A DNA stretch of 64,000 nt from NCBI GenBank assembly GCA_942490855.1, contig CALNYS010000001.1, forward strand, positions 395,257 to 459,256. The letters are read 5' to 3'. Source of the stretch: CALNYS01 sp942490855. Its GTDB lineage: Bacteria > Planctomycetota > Phycisphaerae > Phycisphaerales > UBA1924. Positions 27,348 through 36,053 of the stretch are shown one piece after another. The notes beneath the pieces are model-generated. The model was not told the DNA's origin. It worked only from the letters and a program-made list of their open reading frames with translations, and searched no databases. Both the position numbers and the translations under genes were made by a program. Numbering within the stretch: position 1 is the first letter of the stretch; the number at the start of each line of letters is the position of its first letter.

Positions 27348-28466
27348 TCACCAGTCAGATTCGGAGAGCTCGAATCGACTGAGTAGCTTGTTCGGGACCT
27401 CGTCGCCGTAGATCTGACAAGCGATCGCTCGGCGTGCATCAGCCTTGATCGCATCATCGAGTTCGACCGTTCGCACCCACGAGACCCCGACACAATGCTC
27501 GCGGTCAGGGTTATTGACGTTGACTTCGTGCGGGCGCTCGAGCGGCAGGTCAACCAGCAGGCGCTTCTCGGAAGGAGAGTGGAACTGTTCCCAAGGCGTG
27601 CGAGGATGTGTCACGACGCCTGCCCCGATGTAGCCGTGACCGGTGCGGTACGCGAAGACTCGGTCTCCCACGCTGAGGTGTCTGAGTTGGCGACCGACCT
27701 TACCGCCGGCGGATACAAACCCGTACTTCCGGCAGTCGCTCCATGAACGGGTGTTCTCCGGGCCGTCTGCCTCTCCGATGTTCACGAACCAGTACCCCGA
27801 GAACTCCTTGCTCTCTTGCCTCGATACGCGCACTCCGGCTGACTTCTCCTGCATTCTGACCTGATAGGTCTCGGCCTCAGGGAGAGGGATTACGCGGTCG
27901 ACGTGGACGTACCGGTTGTCGCCCAGCACATAGGGCACGAGCCGGACGCAGTGGATGTCCATCGCTCGCTCGTTGAGCCACAGCACCGCGGTCGTCAGCT
28001 CGGTCGAGAAGCCGGCTGCCGCGAGGACGATCTGGACTTCCTGGCCGAAGCGCTCCTCGTCGGGCTGTTCCCAGCCGAGGTGATCGAGAATGTCTTGCTC
28101 TGCGTCTCTCTCGATCCCGCGCGCGCTGAGGTAACGCTCATAGGCGTTGACTGCGCGACGGAAGGTCATCTGCGAAACCATCGCTGCGTAGCGAATGGCC
28201 TGCAGCTCCATGAGCCCGCCCGTTTGCCCTCGTTTGAGCTCCACAACAACGAGGTTTGCGTGCTCGTCGAGGCACAGGAGATCGATCCGCCGCTTGCTAT
28301 CCCAGTCTGAATACTCTTCAGCGATCACCAGCCCAGCTGGGACGATGACATCGATCGAGTCGCGGAGGAGCCGCTGGAGATCCTGACGCTCCAGGATGTT
28401 CTCAGCGGCGAAGGTGGCCGGCGCAACGTGTTCGAGGTCGTGATCTTTCATCTGATACATGCTCAT
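27348..28466 (-). CDS. PD-(D/E)XK nuclease fused to an EVE-like (PUA fold) domain
   Basis: A 372-residue two-domain protein. The N-terminal part (about 15-130) has a NucS/DUF91-like nuclease core, RRIDLLCLDEHANLVVVELKRG, with the D...ExK active-site pattern. The C-terminal part (about 205-330) reads GYWFVNIGEADGP, KYGFVSAGGK, VGDRVFAYRTGHGYIGAGVV, which resembles an EVE domain. EVE domains are PUA/YTH-like modules that recognise modified cytosine. This suggests a modification-dependent restriction enzyme. ATG 28466 is chosen because AAGGAG lies just upstream. The substrate is an inference from domain content. Confidence 0.72.
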   Translation of the reverse strand: MSMYQMKDHDLEHVAPATFAAENILERQDLQRLLRDSIDVIVPAGLVIAEEYSDWDSKRRIDLLCLDEHANLVVVELKRGQTGGLMELQAIRYAAMVSQMTFRRAVNAYERYLSARGIERDAEQDILDHLGWEQPDEERFGQEVQIVLAAAGFSTELTTAVLWLNERAMDIHCVRLVPYVLGDNRYVHVDRVIPLPEAETYQVRMQEKSAGVRVSRQESKEFSGYWFVNIGEADGPENTRSWSDCRKYGFVSAGGKVGRQLRHLSVGDRVFAYRTGHGYIGAGVVTHPRTPWEQFHSPSEKRLLVDLPLERPHEVNVNNPDREHCVGVSWVRTVELDDAIKADARRAIACQIYGDEVPNKLLSRFELSESDW

Positions 28467-28568
28467 CGAGGCTCCTTGGCGGGCGAAGCGTCGGTCGGCG
28501 CATAAAAACGGAGGCGCCGAACCAAGGTCGCTCCGGAGGCCCCCGCCAGGGGGCACGTAAGACAACAC

Positions 28569-28814
28569 ATGGCCGACGCCCCCTTGCGGGGGCGCGGTTC
28601 TGTGCTGATCTCACGTAAAGGGCCGAAGCCCGATCTGGCGGTTTCTCCGGAGACAGCAAAGACGCTCGCGCGTCGATTGAATGTCGGGCCCGGTGGGCCC
28701 GTGGAAGTGGTTCAGATCTCCTTGCGGAAGGAATACGGCGGCACGGTACCGCCAGCTAGACGTATGAAGCTCTGTATCGGCCTGAAAGTCAAGCGGATGG
28801 CAATCAACCCATGA
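28569..28814 (+). CDS. Small hypothetical protein
   Basis: An 81-residue open frame between the start of the nuclease-EVE gene and the end of the large terminase gene, on the opposite strand to both. It is basic, with no recognised motif, and its end overlaps the terminase gene by 11 bp. A GC hairpin (GCCCCCTTGCGGGGGC) lies inside its 5' end, which argues mildly against coding. It may be spurious. Confidence 0.3.
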   Translation: MADAPLRGRGSVLISRKGPKPDLAVSPETAKTLARRLNVGPGGPVEVVQISLRKEYGGTVPPARRMKLCIGLKVKRMAINP

Positions 28815-30381
28815 TGGTCAGCCTCGGCCGGTTGTCCTTGGCGATGCTAACCGCCATTTCAAGGGCGTCCGGCCCATCGTCATGGGCTCCCAGCGGGAAC
28901 TGCCGCAGCTGATCGAGCAGCGTCCGCTGGCCCCTCCCGAACCTCAGCCGACCTGCCGAGATAATGGACTCAAGGGACTGGATCCTGGCGTGCTTGACGC
29001 TAGTGTGGTTGACGCGGCGGATCCGGATCCGGACGGAGCGTGCGTCCGCCTCGCGCTCGAGCTGTTCGGCGAGCATCTCCTGGAATTGGTTTGTCTCCAC
29101 CGCGATCTCCGTGAAGCCGTACTCGCCGGCGAGCTCAAGCACACGGTCGATGATCTGGTTGGGCTTGCGCTTCGCGAGGTCCGCTGCGACCACGTGCAAC
29201 TCATCATTCTCGCAGATGCCGAGTACCACAATTGCGGTGTCGTCGTGACGACGCGTCGGTTTCCCAAGGCTTGGATCACACGCAGCAACGATGCGCGTGT
29301 ACGCGCCGGACTTTCGCTGCGAGTGAAAAGTCTCCCCGCCCTCGTCCCAGTACCGGAACGAATCAGACGAGAAGAGGCACTGCTCGGGATCGAGTGGTTC
29401 ATTCTGCTTCTCGGCGTCGAAGCTCGCTTGCCCCTCGGTAAGGCGCTGCTCCATGAGCAGCTCGTAGGGCTCGCGCTCGGGCCAGAGAGCATTCGAGCCC
29501 TCGAGCATGGCGTCACGGTTGGCTTCGAAGTACGCGCGTGCCGCCTCCTTACCCATGCGTCCTTCGTGCTCGGCCCGGCCCCAGTAGATTTCTGACCACG
29601 CATCCCACAGATCCGTCCGATCCGCGAAGCTCAACACTGCTTGGTATTTCGACGCATCCCAGCCGGGTGACTGGTTCGGATCAAGCAGGCGCGCGAGCAG
29701 GCTGTCGTAGTGCAGCACCGTTCCGATGACGACAACGTTTGCGCCGGGAGCAACGGCTTTGAGAAGCGTCTTGGCAAACCACTCCCTGGTCTTTTCCCGC
29801 TGCTCGGCGGACTGACACGCCTCGAGCTCCTCGAGGTCGTCGACGACGATCAGACTGGGGCGGTTCGGGCCTTCTCTGAGCCCGCGGATCTTCTGACCGG
29901 ATCCCAGAGCGTGAACGTGCGAGTTCCCTGACAGCCGGATCTTGTAATCACGCCATGGAGCGTTGCGCCTTCTCTTCTCGCCGCAACACTCGGGGAAATC
30001 CTCTGCGAGTAACGGATTACCCGCGATCTCCTCGCGGATGTGCTTGAGGTGCTGCGCGGCCTGCTCTTTGGTCGCCGAGATGATGAGCGCGTAGCGCTCT
30101 CGCCCCGAGAGCATGGACCAAAGCACGAATCCAAGCGTAACGACCGTGCTCTTAGCGTGTCCGCGCGGGGCGGCGACAGCGACGCGGCCGTTTCGGGCGC
30201 TGGAGATCTCCGCAAGCGACCGGAAGAGGTCCACGTGCATCGGTGATGGCTCCTCCGTGAAGCAATGCCGGAGGTAGATCTGGCAGAAGTGGTACGGGCT
30301 GCGCAAAGCTCTTTCGCGCCGCAGCGAGCGGACGCTTGCCTGGAGGCGGAGTAGCTCGGCGCTCTCGGCGAGTTCGTTCAT
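28804..30381 (-). CDS. Phage terminase large subunit
   Basis: A 525-residue terminase. The packaging ATPase has an APRGHAKST Walker A variant (71-79) and Walker B SLIVVDDLEE (176-185). The C-terminal nuclease domain has AACDPSLGKPTRRHDDT, AVETNQFQEM and HDDGPDALEMA as acidic metal ligands. It would translocate and cut DNA during capsid filling. The start ATG overlaps the stop of the small-subunit gene (ATGA); a longer frame from 30855 lies inside that gene and is not used. No portal or capsid gene follows. Confidence 0.9.
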   Translation of the reverse strand: MNELAESAELLRLQASVRSLRRERALRSPYHFCQIYLRHCFTEEPSPMHVDLFRSLAEISSARNGRVAVAAPRGHAKSTVVTLGFVLWSMLSGRERYALIISATKEQAAQHLKHIREEIAGNPLLAEDFPECCGEKRRRNAPWRDYKIRLSGNSHVHALGSGQKIRGLREGPNRPSLIVVDDLEELEACQSAEQREKTREWFAKTLLKAVAPGANVVVIGTVLHYDSLLARLLDPNQSPGWDASKYQAVLSFADRTDLWDAWSEIYWGRAEHEGRMGKEAARAYFEANRDAMLEGSNALWPEREPYELLMEQRLTEGQASFDAEKQNEPLDPEQCLFSSDSFRYWDEGGETFHSQRKSGAYTRIVAACDPSLGKPTRRHDDTAIVVLGICENDELHVVAADLAKRKPNQIIDRVLELAGEYGFTEIAVETNQFQEMLAEQLEREADARSVRIRIRRVNHTSVKHARIQSLESIISAGRLRFGRGQRTLLDQLRQFPLGAHDDGPDALEMAVSIAKDNRPRLTIMG

Positions 30382-30974
30382 GACTCCTCTCCCCATTCGC
30401 CGGACTCGTCTGAAGCAACCGGTGCATCGAGGCTGAGACGCTGGCACTTGTCGTCGAGCGAAGCAAGCTCTGCGATCTGGGCTTTGAGCTCTTCGAGCTT
30501 CGGGGGCACGAGCTCGACAGTCGCGTCGATCCTCTGCGCCGCAGATGGCAGGTACCCCATGCCCTGCAGCGCTTGGATAAGCTTTGCCTCGCTCTCGACG
30601 AGCACTCGGCACGCGTCGATCTTGTCTGACGGCGAGGCACGCTCGTCTCGTATAACCCGGCGCAGCGCGCTGTCGGCGTAGTCGACCTTGGCGAGCATCC
30701 TGCCAGCGATGAGATTGGCAAGCCCCGGATCCCGTTCGAGCATGTTCTTCTCGGCGATCTCGGCGCGGTACCGTCGCACTGAGCGGTCGTCGACATCGAG
30801 GAGCTTGGCGATCTCGATAGGGCGCATGCCCTCGCCGAGGAAATACTCCGTGCACGCCAATCGCTCCGTCTTCGACAGGCCCTCCGGTTTGACGGAGCCC
30901 TCTTGAAGCCCACGGACAAGATCCAGCACGCGGCGCGCACCGTCCGATTCTGGGTGTAGTTGATCCTGGTTCAT
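30378..30974 (-). CDS. Phage terminase small subunit-like protein
   Basis: A 198-residue protein with a helix-turn-helix (MRPIEIAKLLDVDDRSVRRY), an Ala-rich central helix, and a C-terminal helix rich in Glu and Leu. That is the architecture of small terminases, which bind the packaging start site. The call rests mostly on its position immediately before, and overlap with, the large subunit. It also overlaps the upstream methyltransferase gene by ATGA. Confidence 0.7.
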   Translation of the reverse strand: MNQDQLHPESDGARRVLDLVRGLQEGSVKPEGLSKTERLACTEYFLGEGMRPIEIAKLLDVDDRSVRRYRAEIAEKNMLERDPGLANLIAGRMLAKVDYADSALRRVIRDERASPSDKIDACRVLVESEAKLIQALQGMGYLPSAAQRIDATVELVPPKLEELKAQIAELASLDDKCQRLSLDAPVASDESGEWGEES

Positions 30975-32242
30975 GCCGCGTCCTCCCGAGCGGCCGTCAA
31001 GACGCCGTACTTCTCGACCAGTTCATCCCCTGCGGCTGCCTCGCCGACGTACTCGATCCACCGCCTGACGATCAGGTCGCAGTAGCGCGGGTCTCGTTCG
31101 ATTGCGAAGCACCGCCGGCCGAGCCGCTGGGCGGCGATGACCTGCGTCCCCGAGCCCGCGAAGGGATCGAAGCAGATCTCCCCCGGGCGGGTGTGCTGGC
31201 GCATCGGGATCTCGAAGAGTTCGAGCGGCTTGGGTGTGGGGTGATCGGTACGGTCTGCGCCACTAGGAGAGGGGAAACGCCAGACCGTGGACGGCTTGTC
31301 GTCAGCGCGCCGTGGCGGCGGGTACCCCTGCTTCCACCCCATCAGGCAAGGCTCGTGCGCCCACCCGTACCACGAGCGCCCGGGCGTCGGTCGCTGTTTG
31401 TCCCAGATAATCTGGCAGTGGGGGAGCACGCCGAGGCGCTCCCACGCGTCGAAGAGCAGGGGGGCGTTCCGGCTGGCGTGCCAGCAATACCACGCGGCAT
31501 CTGGCTTGAGCGCGTGCTCGGCCGCGATTTCCGTGAACAGCTCGTAGAGATCCGGCTGCAGCGCGGCGTCGTCCCACGACTTGGACTGGTAGCCGACCAA
31601 GTAGGGGGGGTCGGTCGCGAAGAGCTGAGCGCGATCGTTCTTCATGAAGGCGCGCACGGTGTCGGGATCGGTCGAGTCACCGCAGCACAGGCGGTGCGCC
31701 GTCCTTGGTTCAGCACCGAGCGTAAGGATGTCCCCGGGCTTGGTGATCGCGGACTCGACGGGCTGTTCGAGGGCTCGCTCCTCCGCGGCCGGCTGATCGA
31801 AGGACTCAGGCTTGGGATCTGGTCCGAGCCCCGCAGCGACTTTGGCGAGCAACGAGTCTGTCTCGGGCAGATCGAATCCGGTGACTTCGATATCGAGTCC
31901 CTCAACGCCGACGAGATCGGTGAGGAGTTCGGCCAGCTTGGACTCGTTCCACTCGCCCTGGATTTTGTTCAGAGCGATGTTAAGCGCCTTCTCTTGTTCG
32001 ACCGGGAGGTCGACGACGCTGACCGTCGTCTCGGTTACCCCGCGCTCGATGAGCACCTTGAGGCGCTGGTGGCCGCCCACGAGGTGGCCCGTGCGGCGAT
32101 TCCAGACGAGCGGTTCAACGAGGCCGAACTCCTCGTAGCTCTTGGCGAGGCGTTCGTACATCGGGTCGCCGGGCTGGAGGTCCCGGCGTGGGTTGTAGGC
32201 GGCGGGGTTGAGTTCACTGAGAGGGCGTACTTCGAGTCGCAT
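30971..32242 (-). CDS. ParB-domain DNA methyltransferase fusion (N4/N6 type)
   Basis: About 423 residues. The N-terminal ParB/sulfiredoxin-like domain has VGGHQRLKVL near residue 60. It is fused to a beta-class amino-methyltransferase with ATDPPYLVG (DPPY, about 215-218) preceding CFDPFAGSGT (about 361-370). The motif order assigns the class. These fusions are common in phages next to terminase genes and modify phage DNA. I prefer the second ATG (32242), which has GGAG six bases upstream, over the first at 32254. It begins a coupled operon with the small and large terminase genes. Confidence 0.88.
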   Translation of the reverse strand: MRLEVRPLSELNPAAYNPRRDLQPGDPMYERLAKSYEEFGLVEPLVWNRRTGHLVGGHQRLKVLIERGVTETTVSVVDLPVEQEKALNIALNKIQGEWNESKLAELLTDLVGVEGLDIEVTGFDLPETDSLLAKVAAGLGPDPKPESFDQPAAEERALEQPVESAITKPGDILTLGAEPRTAHRLCCGDSTDPDTVRAFMKNDRAQLFATDPPYLVGYQSKSWDDAALQPDLYELFTEIAAEHALKPDAAWYCWHASRNAPLLFDAWERLGVLPHCQIIWDKQRPTPGRSWYGWAHEPCLMGWKQGYPPPRRADDKPSTVWRFPSPSGADRTDHPTPKPLELFEIPMRQHTRPGEICFDPFAGSGTQVIAAQRLGRRCFAIERDPRYCDLIVRRWIEYVGEAAAGDELVEKYGVLTAAREDAA

Positions 32243-32340
32243 GATGGTCTCCATGGAGGTTGATGTCCTTGGAGATCACATTGCCGCACCCTGGAGAATT
32301 ATCGAGTACGGCGACCGTACGCAGAGCGGTCGCATGGTCT

Positions 32341-32868
32341 TCAGTAGCCCATGTCCGTAGGCGGCGGCGCGTCTGGGCGGTGATACCCGTGCCCAGGGGT
32401 GTGCACGATCTCATAGCCTTTGGCCTCGATCCGCCTAATGATTTGGCGGATGGCTTCCTGACTCTCAATGTTCTGGTCTACTTCCAGCGCTAGCTGTTTA
32501 AGCGTCAGCTCTCGGTTTGCGAGTGCGTACCAGGTCTCTTGTTGCCGCGACGAGAGGCGAGCTCGGCAGCTCGTCTGTGCTGATGGGCTAGAAACGCCGC
32601 GCTCCGAAAGGTCAATGATGGCGTCATTCGTGACCATCTTGTTTGAGTGCAACAGTTTTGGCTGGCCCGTACGAGCTATTCCTTTGTCGAAAGACTCTGA
32701 CAGCACGCAAAGCGTCGGTCCGAGTCGATCTCCAACGTGATTCAGGCCGGTACTAACCAGCCCAATCAGCATGCCGTAGGCTTCTGCAGCTTGCTTCAGT
32801 GTAAAGGGGGCTGGTTCGTCCGATCGTTTCTCAGGCGCGGGCATTACTCCTCGACTTTCTTGGACCAC
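32341..32868 (-). CDS. Winged-helix regulator-like protein
   Basis: A 175-residue protein. The C-terminal 65 residues look like a winged helix: LSSRQQETWYALANRELTLKQLALEV, then IRRIEAKGYEIVHTPGHGYHR. The N-terminal half is not recognised. It lies about 100 bp upstream of the ParB-methyltransferase operon on the same strand and may regulate it. The first methionine or the one at residue 9 could be the start. Confidence 0.5.
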   Translation of the reverse strand: MVQESRGVMPAPEKRSDEPAPFTLKQAAEAYGMLIGLVSTGLNHVGDRLGPTLCVLSESFDKGIARTGQPKLLHSNKMVTNDAIIDLSERGVSSPSAQTSCRARLSSRQQETWYALANRELTLKQLALEVDQNIESQEAIRQIIRRIEAKGYEIVHTPGHGYHRPDAPPPTDMGY

Positions 32869-32880
32869 TACAAGTATAGC

Positions 32881-33472
32881 CTATGACCCCGTGACCGGCC
32901 TTCCCAAGATCTGAATGCCCCCTCGCACCACGACCATTGCGACGATCAAACCGACCACCAGATCAGGGATGCGGTTGTTTAATACCATCACGAGCAGCCC
33001 TGCGACGATGACACCAGTGTTCGCGATCACATCATTCTTGGAGAAGATCCAGGACGCACGCATGTGTGCTCCACCGTCACGGTGCATTGAAATGAGCCGA
33101 AGACAGATGAGGTTCGCAGCAAGAGCGACGGCCCCGGCTCCGATCATCAGGTGACTCGTGGGCTCGCTGCCGAACACCGCACGGCGGATGACCTCGACCA
33201 GAACTCCGAGACCCAATGCGATCTGAAAAACACCGCTCACTCGCGCTTGCGGTCTGCTGCGTGCCGCCGGACCGGCTCGTCGCATACAACGCGATGCCAT
33301 ACACCGCGGTATCGGCCAGCATGTCAAGCGAATCGGCCAGTAACGCAGTGGACTCTGCGATCCATCCAACGATCACCTCGGCAAGGAACATCACGCCGTT
33401 GATCGTGAGCAGCATTACGAGCGTTCGCTGCTCCAGCCCGACGGCCTCCTCTGCGCAGTCGCACCCGCTCAC
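32881..33472 (-). pseudogene. Cation diffusion facilitator (CDF) transporter, frameshifted
   Basis: The N-terminal part (from 33472: MSGCDCAEE, then MFLAEVIVGWIAESTALLADSLDMLADTAVYG) holds CDF helices 1-2 with the metal-binding D-x3-D. The C-terminal part (ending at 32881) continues in another frame from RVSGVFQIALGLGVLVEV to a last helix VGLIVAMVVVRGG. One indel near 33240 joins them. Members export Zn, Co or Cd in exchange for protons. The shift could be real decay or a sequence error. Confidence 0.8.
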
Positions 33473-33486
33473 AGATCACGCTCCGC

Positions 33487-34650
33487 GTGCGCATCCTCCG
33501 GTTTTGTTGCATAAAGACGGATGCGATGACCGGAAGAACGAACAATGTGAGGAGCGTCGACGTGACCATGCCGCCTATGACTACCGTTGCCAAGGGTCGC
33601 TGGATCTCGCTACCAACGCCTGTTGCGATCGCCATCGGTATAAATCCGGCGATATCCGTGACGGCGGTCGCGAGCACGGGCTGGAGGCGGGTTTTCGAAG
33701 CCGCAATGATCGCGACCTTGCTCTGCTGGCCAGTGTTGAGTGTGTCGCGGATCGCGGTGATCAGTCGATCTGCCCGTTGAACTGCACAGCGATGCCCGTC
33801 GGTGCCATAAACCCGACTGCGGCAGCGCTGAATGGGATGTCTCGCCACCACAACGCGAAGATCGCACCGACCGCAGCAAAGGGGATGCATGTGTAGATGA
33901 TGACGACATCCCGCAGACTGTTCAGGCTGAAGTACAGCAGAAAAAACACCATGAGCAAGACCGCAGGCACGACGATGATCAGCGGGTCCTGGCACGTTCA
34001 AGTTCTCAAACTGCCCGCCCCATTCGAGCACGTAGCCCTCGGGCAACGCGACCCGTGCATCGATGGCTGCCCTTGCTTCATTGACAAACGACGCTGGGTC
34101 TCTTCCGCTGACGTTCGACTGCACGCGGATGAGTCTTCTGCTCCACTCGCGGTTGATCGTGGCCGATCCTTCCGGAGAGATCGACCGAGGCCAGGGACGC
34201 GAGCGGCACCGCAACGCCCCCCTCGGTCGGAATACGAACCGACGACACTGCTGCCACATCTTCTCTGAACGTCGACGGCAACCTGACGACAAGCAGGAAA
34301 ACACGCTGGCCCTCAAATACCTCGCCGACGCGGATCCCACCGATCGCTTCAACGAAATCCAACACCTCGCTAGCGGCGACGCCGTAGCGGGCAACGCGGG
34401 ATTGGTCGACGGAGACGGACAGCGACGGCTGCCCCGTGATCTGATCGACCGAGATATCACAGGCGCCTGGGATATCCAGGAGCACGCGGCGTTTGTCGTC
34501 GGCGATTCGGAGCAACTCGTCGAAATCGTCGCCGAAGATTTTGATGCCGATATCCGACCGGATGCCCGAGACCATCTCGTTCATGCGCATCTCGATCGGC
34601 TGCGTGAACACCATGTTGACACCGGGGAAGAAAGCAATACCGACTCCGTA
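33487..34650 (-). pseudogene. RND heavy-metal efflux pump (CzcA/CusA family), broken fragment
   Basis: Scattered over three frames on the minus strand are pieces of an HME-type RND pump. They are PGVNMVFTQPIEMRMNEMVSG with IKIFGDDFDELL (periplasmic part), VSVDQSRVARYGV, LEWGGQFENL, LLMVFFLLYFSLNSLRDVV, and the C-terminal PLATVVIGGMVTSTLLTLFVLP. The N-terminal 600 or so residues are missing, and at least three frameshifts or deletions are present. Together with the adjacent CDF gene it marks a decayed metal-resistance locus. Its 5' edge abuts a truncated potB at about 34,650. Confidence 0.85.
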
Positions 34651-35194
34651 GACAAGAGCCTTGATTATTCCAACCTGTAAGTCTCCTTTTGGCAATTCGC
34701 AGATAATTTTCCAAGCTCGGTTCCCTGATGATAGACACAAAATCGACTTGAAAAAAGCTGTAGCTGAACAAAATTAGGAGTGGCAATACACAAAAAGCGG
34801 TGATAAAAAGGATGTTTGGGCCGGCCAGAGGAGCAGGGTGAGGCGCCGCTGCCGATCTAAGCGTTTGAGTTTCACTCGTTCTCCCTTTCTCCCCGGCGAG
34901 GGAACCGTCGACAATGCGGCATCGATCTTTTTTAACTGTCAGAGTTATGGTCTCTCCCTCCCGGGTAGCGACACTGTGATCCAGCTTGGCCACCAGCCGC
35001 TGTTGACCAATTTCCACCTCAACCAGCTTTACACTTCCCTGGAAAATGACATGTATCACCTTCGCTTCGAGGGATATGTCATCATCTTCTGCAGTATCTG
35101 CCACTGCCTCGAAATCCTCGGCACGAATGCACAGGCAGCAAGGCAACTTGGCGCACTTCGCGCACAATCTGAGCCGGGGCCAGGAAACTAGCAC
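34650..35194 (-). pseudogene. PotA C-terminus and PotB N-terminus remnant (ABC importer)
   Basis: Reading on the minus strand from 35194, the TOBE domain of a PotA-type ATPase is visible (CIRAEDFEAVADTAEDD, VIHVIFQGSVKLVEVEIG). A PotB-like permease start follows: KLKRLDRQRRLTLLL in one frame and AGPNILFITAFCVLPLL in another, so one base is missing. After SLENYLRIAKR the sequence is cut and replaced by the RND pump fragment. It belongs to a spermidine/putrescine-type importer and has lower GC than the genes further left. Confidence 0.7.
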
Positions 35195-35223
35195 AAATCT
35201 AGCACAGTCCCCGATCAGGCAAG

Positions 35224-35256
35224 AAAAAAGCGGTTCGACTGATGTCGTAACCGCTT
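35224..35256 (-). terminator. Rho-independent terminator downstream of tRNA-Arg
   Basis: On the minus strand AAGCGGTT and AACCGCTT form an 8-bp stem followed by TTTTTT. It lies about 20 bases past the tRNA-Arg 3' end in the correct orientation, so this is the native downstream flank of that tRNA. Confidence 0.8.
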
Positions 35257-35273
35257 GAAATTCATGACTTAAT

Positions 35274-35318
35274 TGGCGCGCCCGGAGAGATTCGAACTCC
35301 CGACCACCTGGTTCGTAG
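35274..35318 (-). tRNA. 3' half of tRNA-Arg (ACG), attachment-site remnant
   Basis: The minus strand reads from the anticodon loop (CTACGAA, anticodon ACG) through the T-arm to an encoded CCA, 45 nt in all. Upstream of the anticodon the sequence no longer matches a tRNA, so the 5' half is absent. This is the classic footprint of an element integrated at the tRNA-Arg anticodon or 3' region, with the element lying at higher coordinates. Confidence 0.85.
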
Positions 35319-35389
35319 CCAATAGACCCTCATACCGCTCCTTTCAAATCAACCAGTTAGCACATGCCGCCCCGCGCTAATTGGCCTCC

Positions 35390-35443
35390 ACGTGACACAA
35401 ATGACCCCAACGTGACCGCAGCGCGTCACGCTGGAGTCACGTT
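35390..35443. promoter_or_regulatory. Cluster of four CGTGAC/GTCACG sites
   Basis: ACGTGAC (35390-35396) and AACGTGAC (35409-35416) lie in one orientation; GTCACG (35425-35430) and GTCACGTT (35436-35443) lie in the other. A further TGACGTT follows at 35454. The paired inverted sites lie 110-160 bp inside the element from the tRNA-Arg remnant. They resemble binding sites for an excisionase, integrase arm or Xre-type regulator. The rest of 35319-35833 shows no gene. Confidence 0.5.
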
Positions 35444-35833
35444 GTGCCTCCGTTGACGTTCACCGAAAACGCCGCGAGAAACGTTACTCAGCTCTTGTCG
35501 CTCAGCGACCGCTCGGGTCGAACGAGCTGAGCTCGCGTTCTATCGCGGGCTGTGTTCGGACAAGGTGAACATTTCCGCGTCCGCGACGCGGTCAGCTACC
35601 CCGCGCCTAAAGTTGGTGCTCTGCGAGCCCGATCTGCGGATGTCCTCTACTGATAGGAGAAATGCCGACCAATGGACAAGTAACGATTGCACGCAACTCA
35701 ACTCGCGGCGTGCGGTGGCACGAATTACGCGCGGACAAGAATCCGAAGCACACCTTGCCGTATGTCCGGCAGGTTGATTGGTCACAGTCGAAGGTTGTGA
35801 CGAGAAATTACCAGTAGTCATCAGGAGGGCACG

Positions 35834-36052
35834 ATGGCAACCATTGTCGGTCGCAACGTTCGCCGGATCCGCAGAGACCTTGGGTATTCCCAGGCCAGGC
35901 TGGCGAAACTGGCTCGCACATCGCAATCGTGGATCTGCCGGATCGAGACCGGCAACGAAAACCCCACGCTTGGATGTATGGCGAGGATCTCCCGCGCGTT
36001 GGGAGTGGAGGCAGCGGATCTGCTGCGCGAGAACACCGAGGGGATTTCCTGA
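35834..36052 (+). CDS. Xre-family transcriptional regulator
   Basis: A 72-residue single-domain helix-turn-helix protein: VRRIRRDLGYSQARLAKLA, then TSQSWICRIETGNENPTL, as in the Cro/C1 family. A strong AGGAGG site lies seven bases before the ATG. It is the first gene inside the element and ends just before the next start, so it probably controls the replication and transfer genes downstream, perhaps through the CGTGAC sites upstream. Confidence 0.88.
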   Translation: MATIVGRNVRRIRRDLGYSQARLAKLARTSQSWICRIETGNENPTLGCMARISRALGVEAADLLRENTEGIS

Positions 36053-36053
36053 G

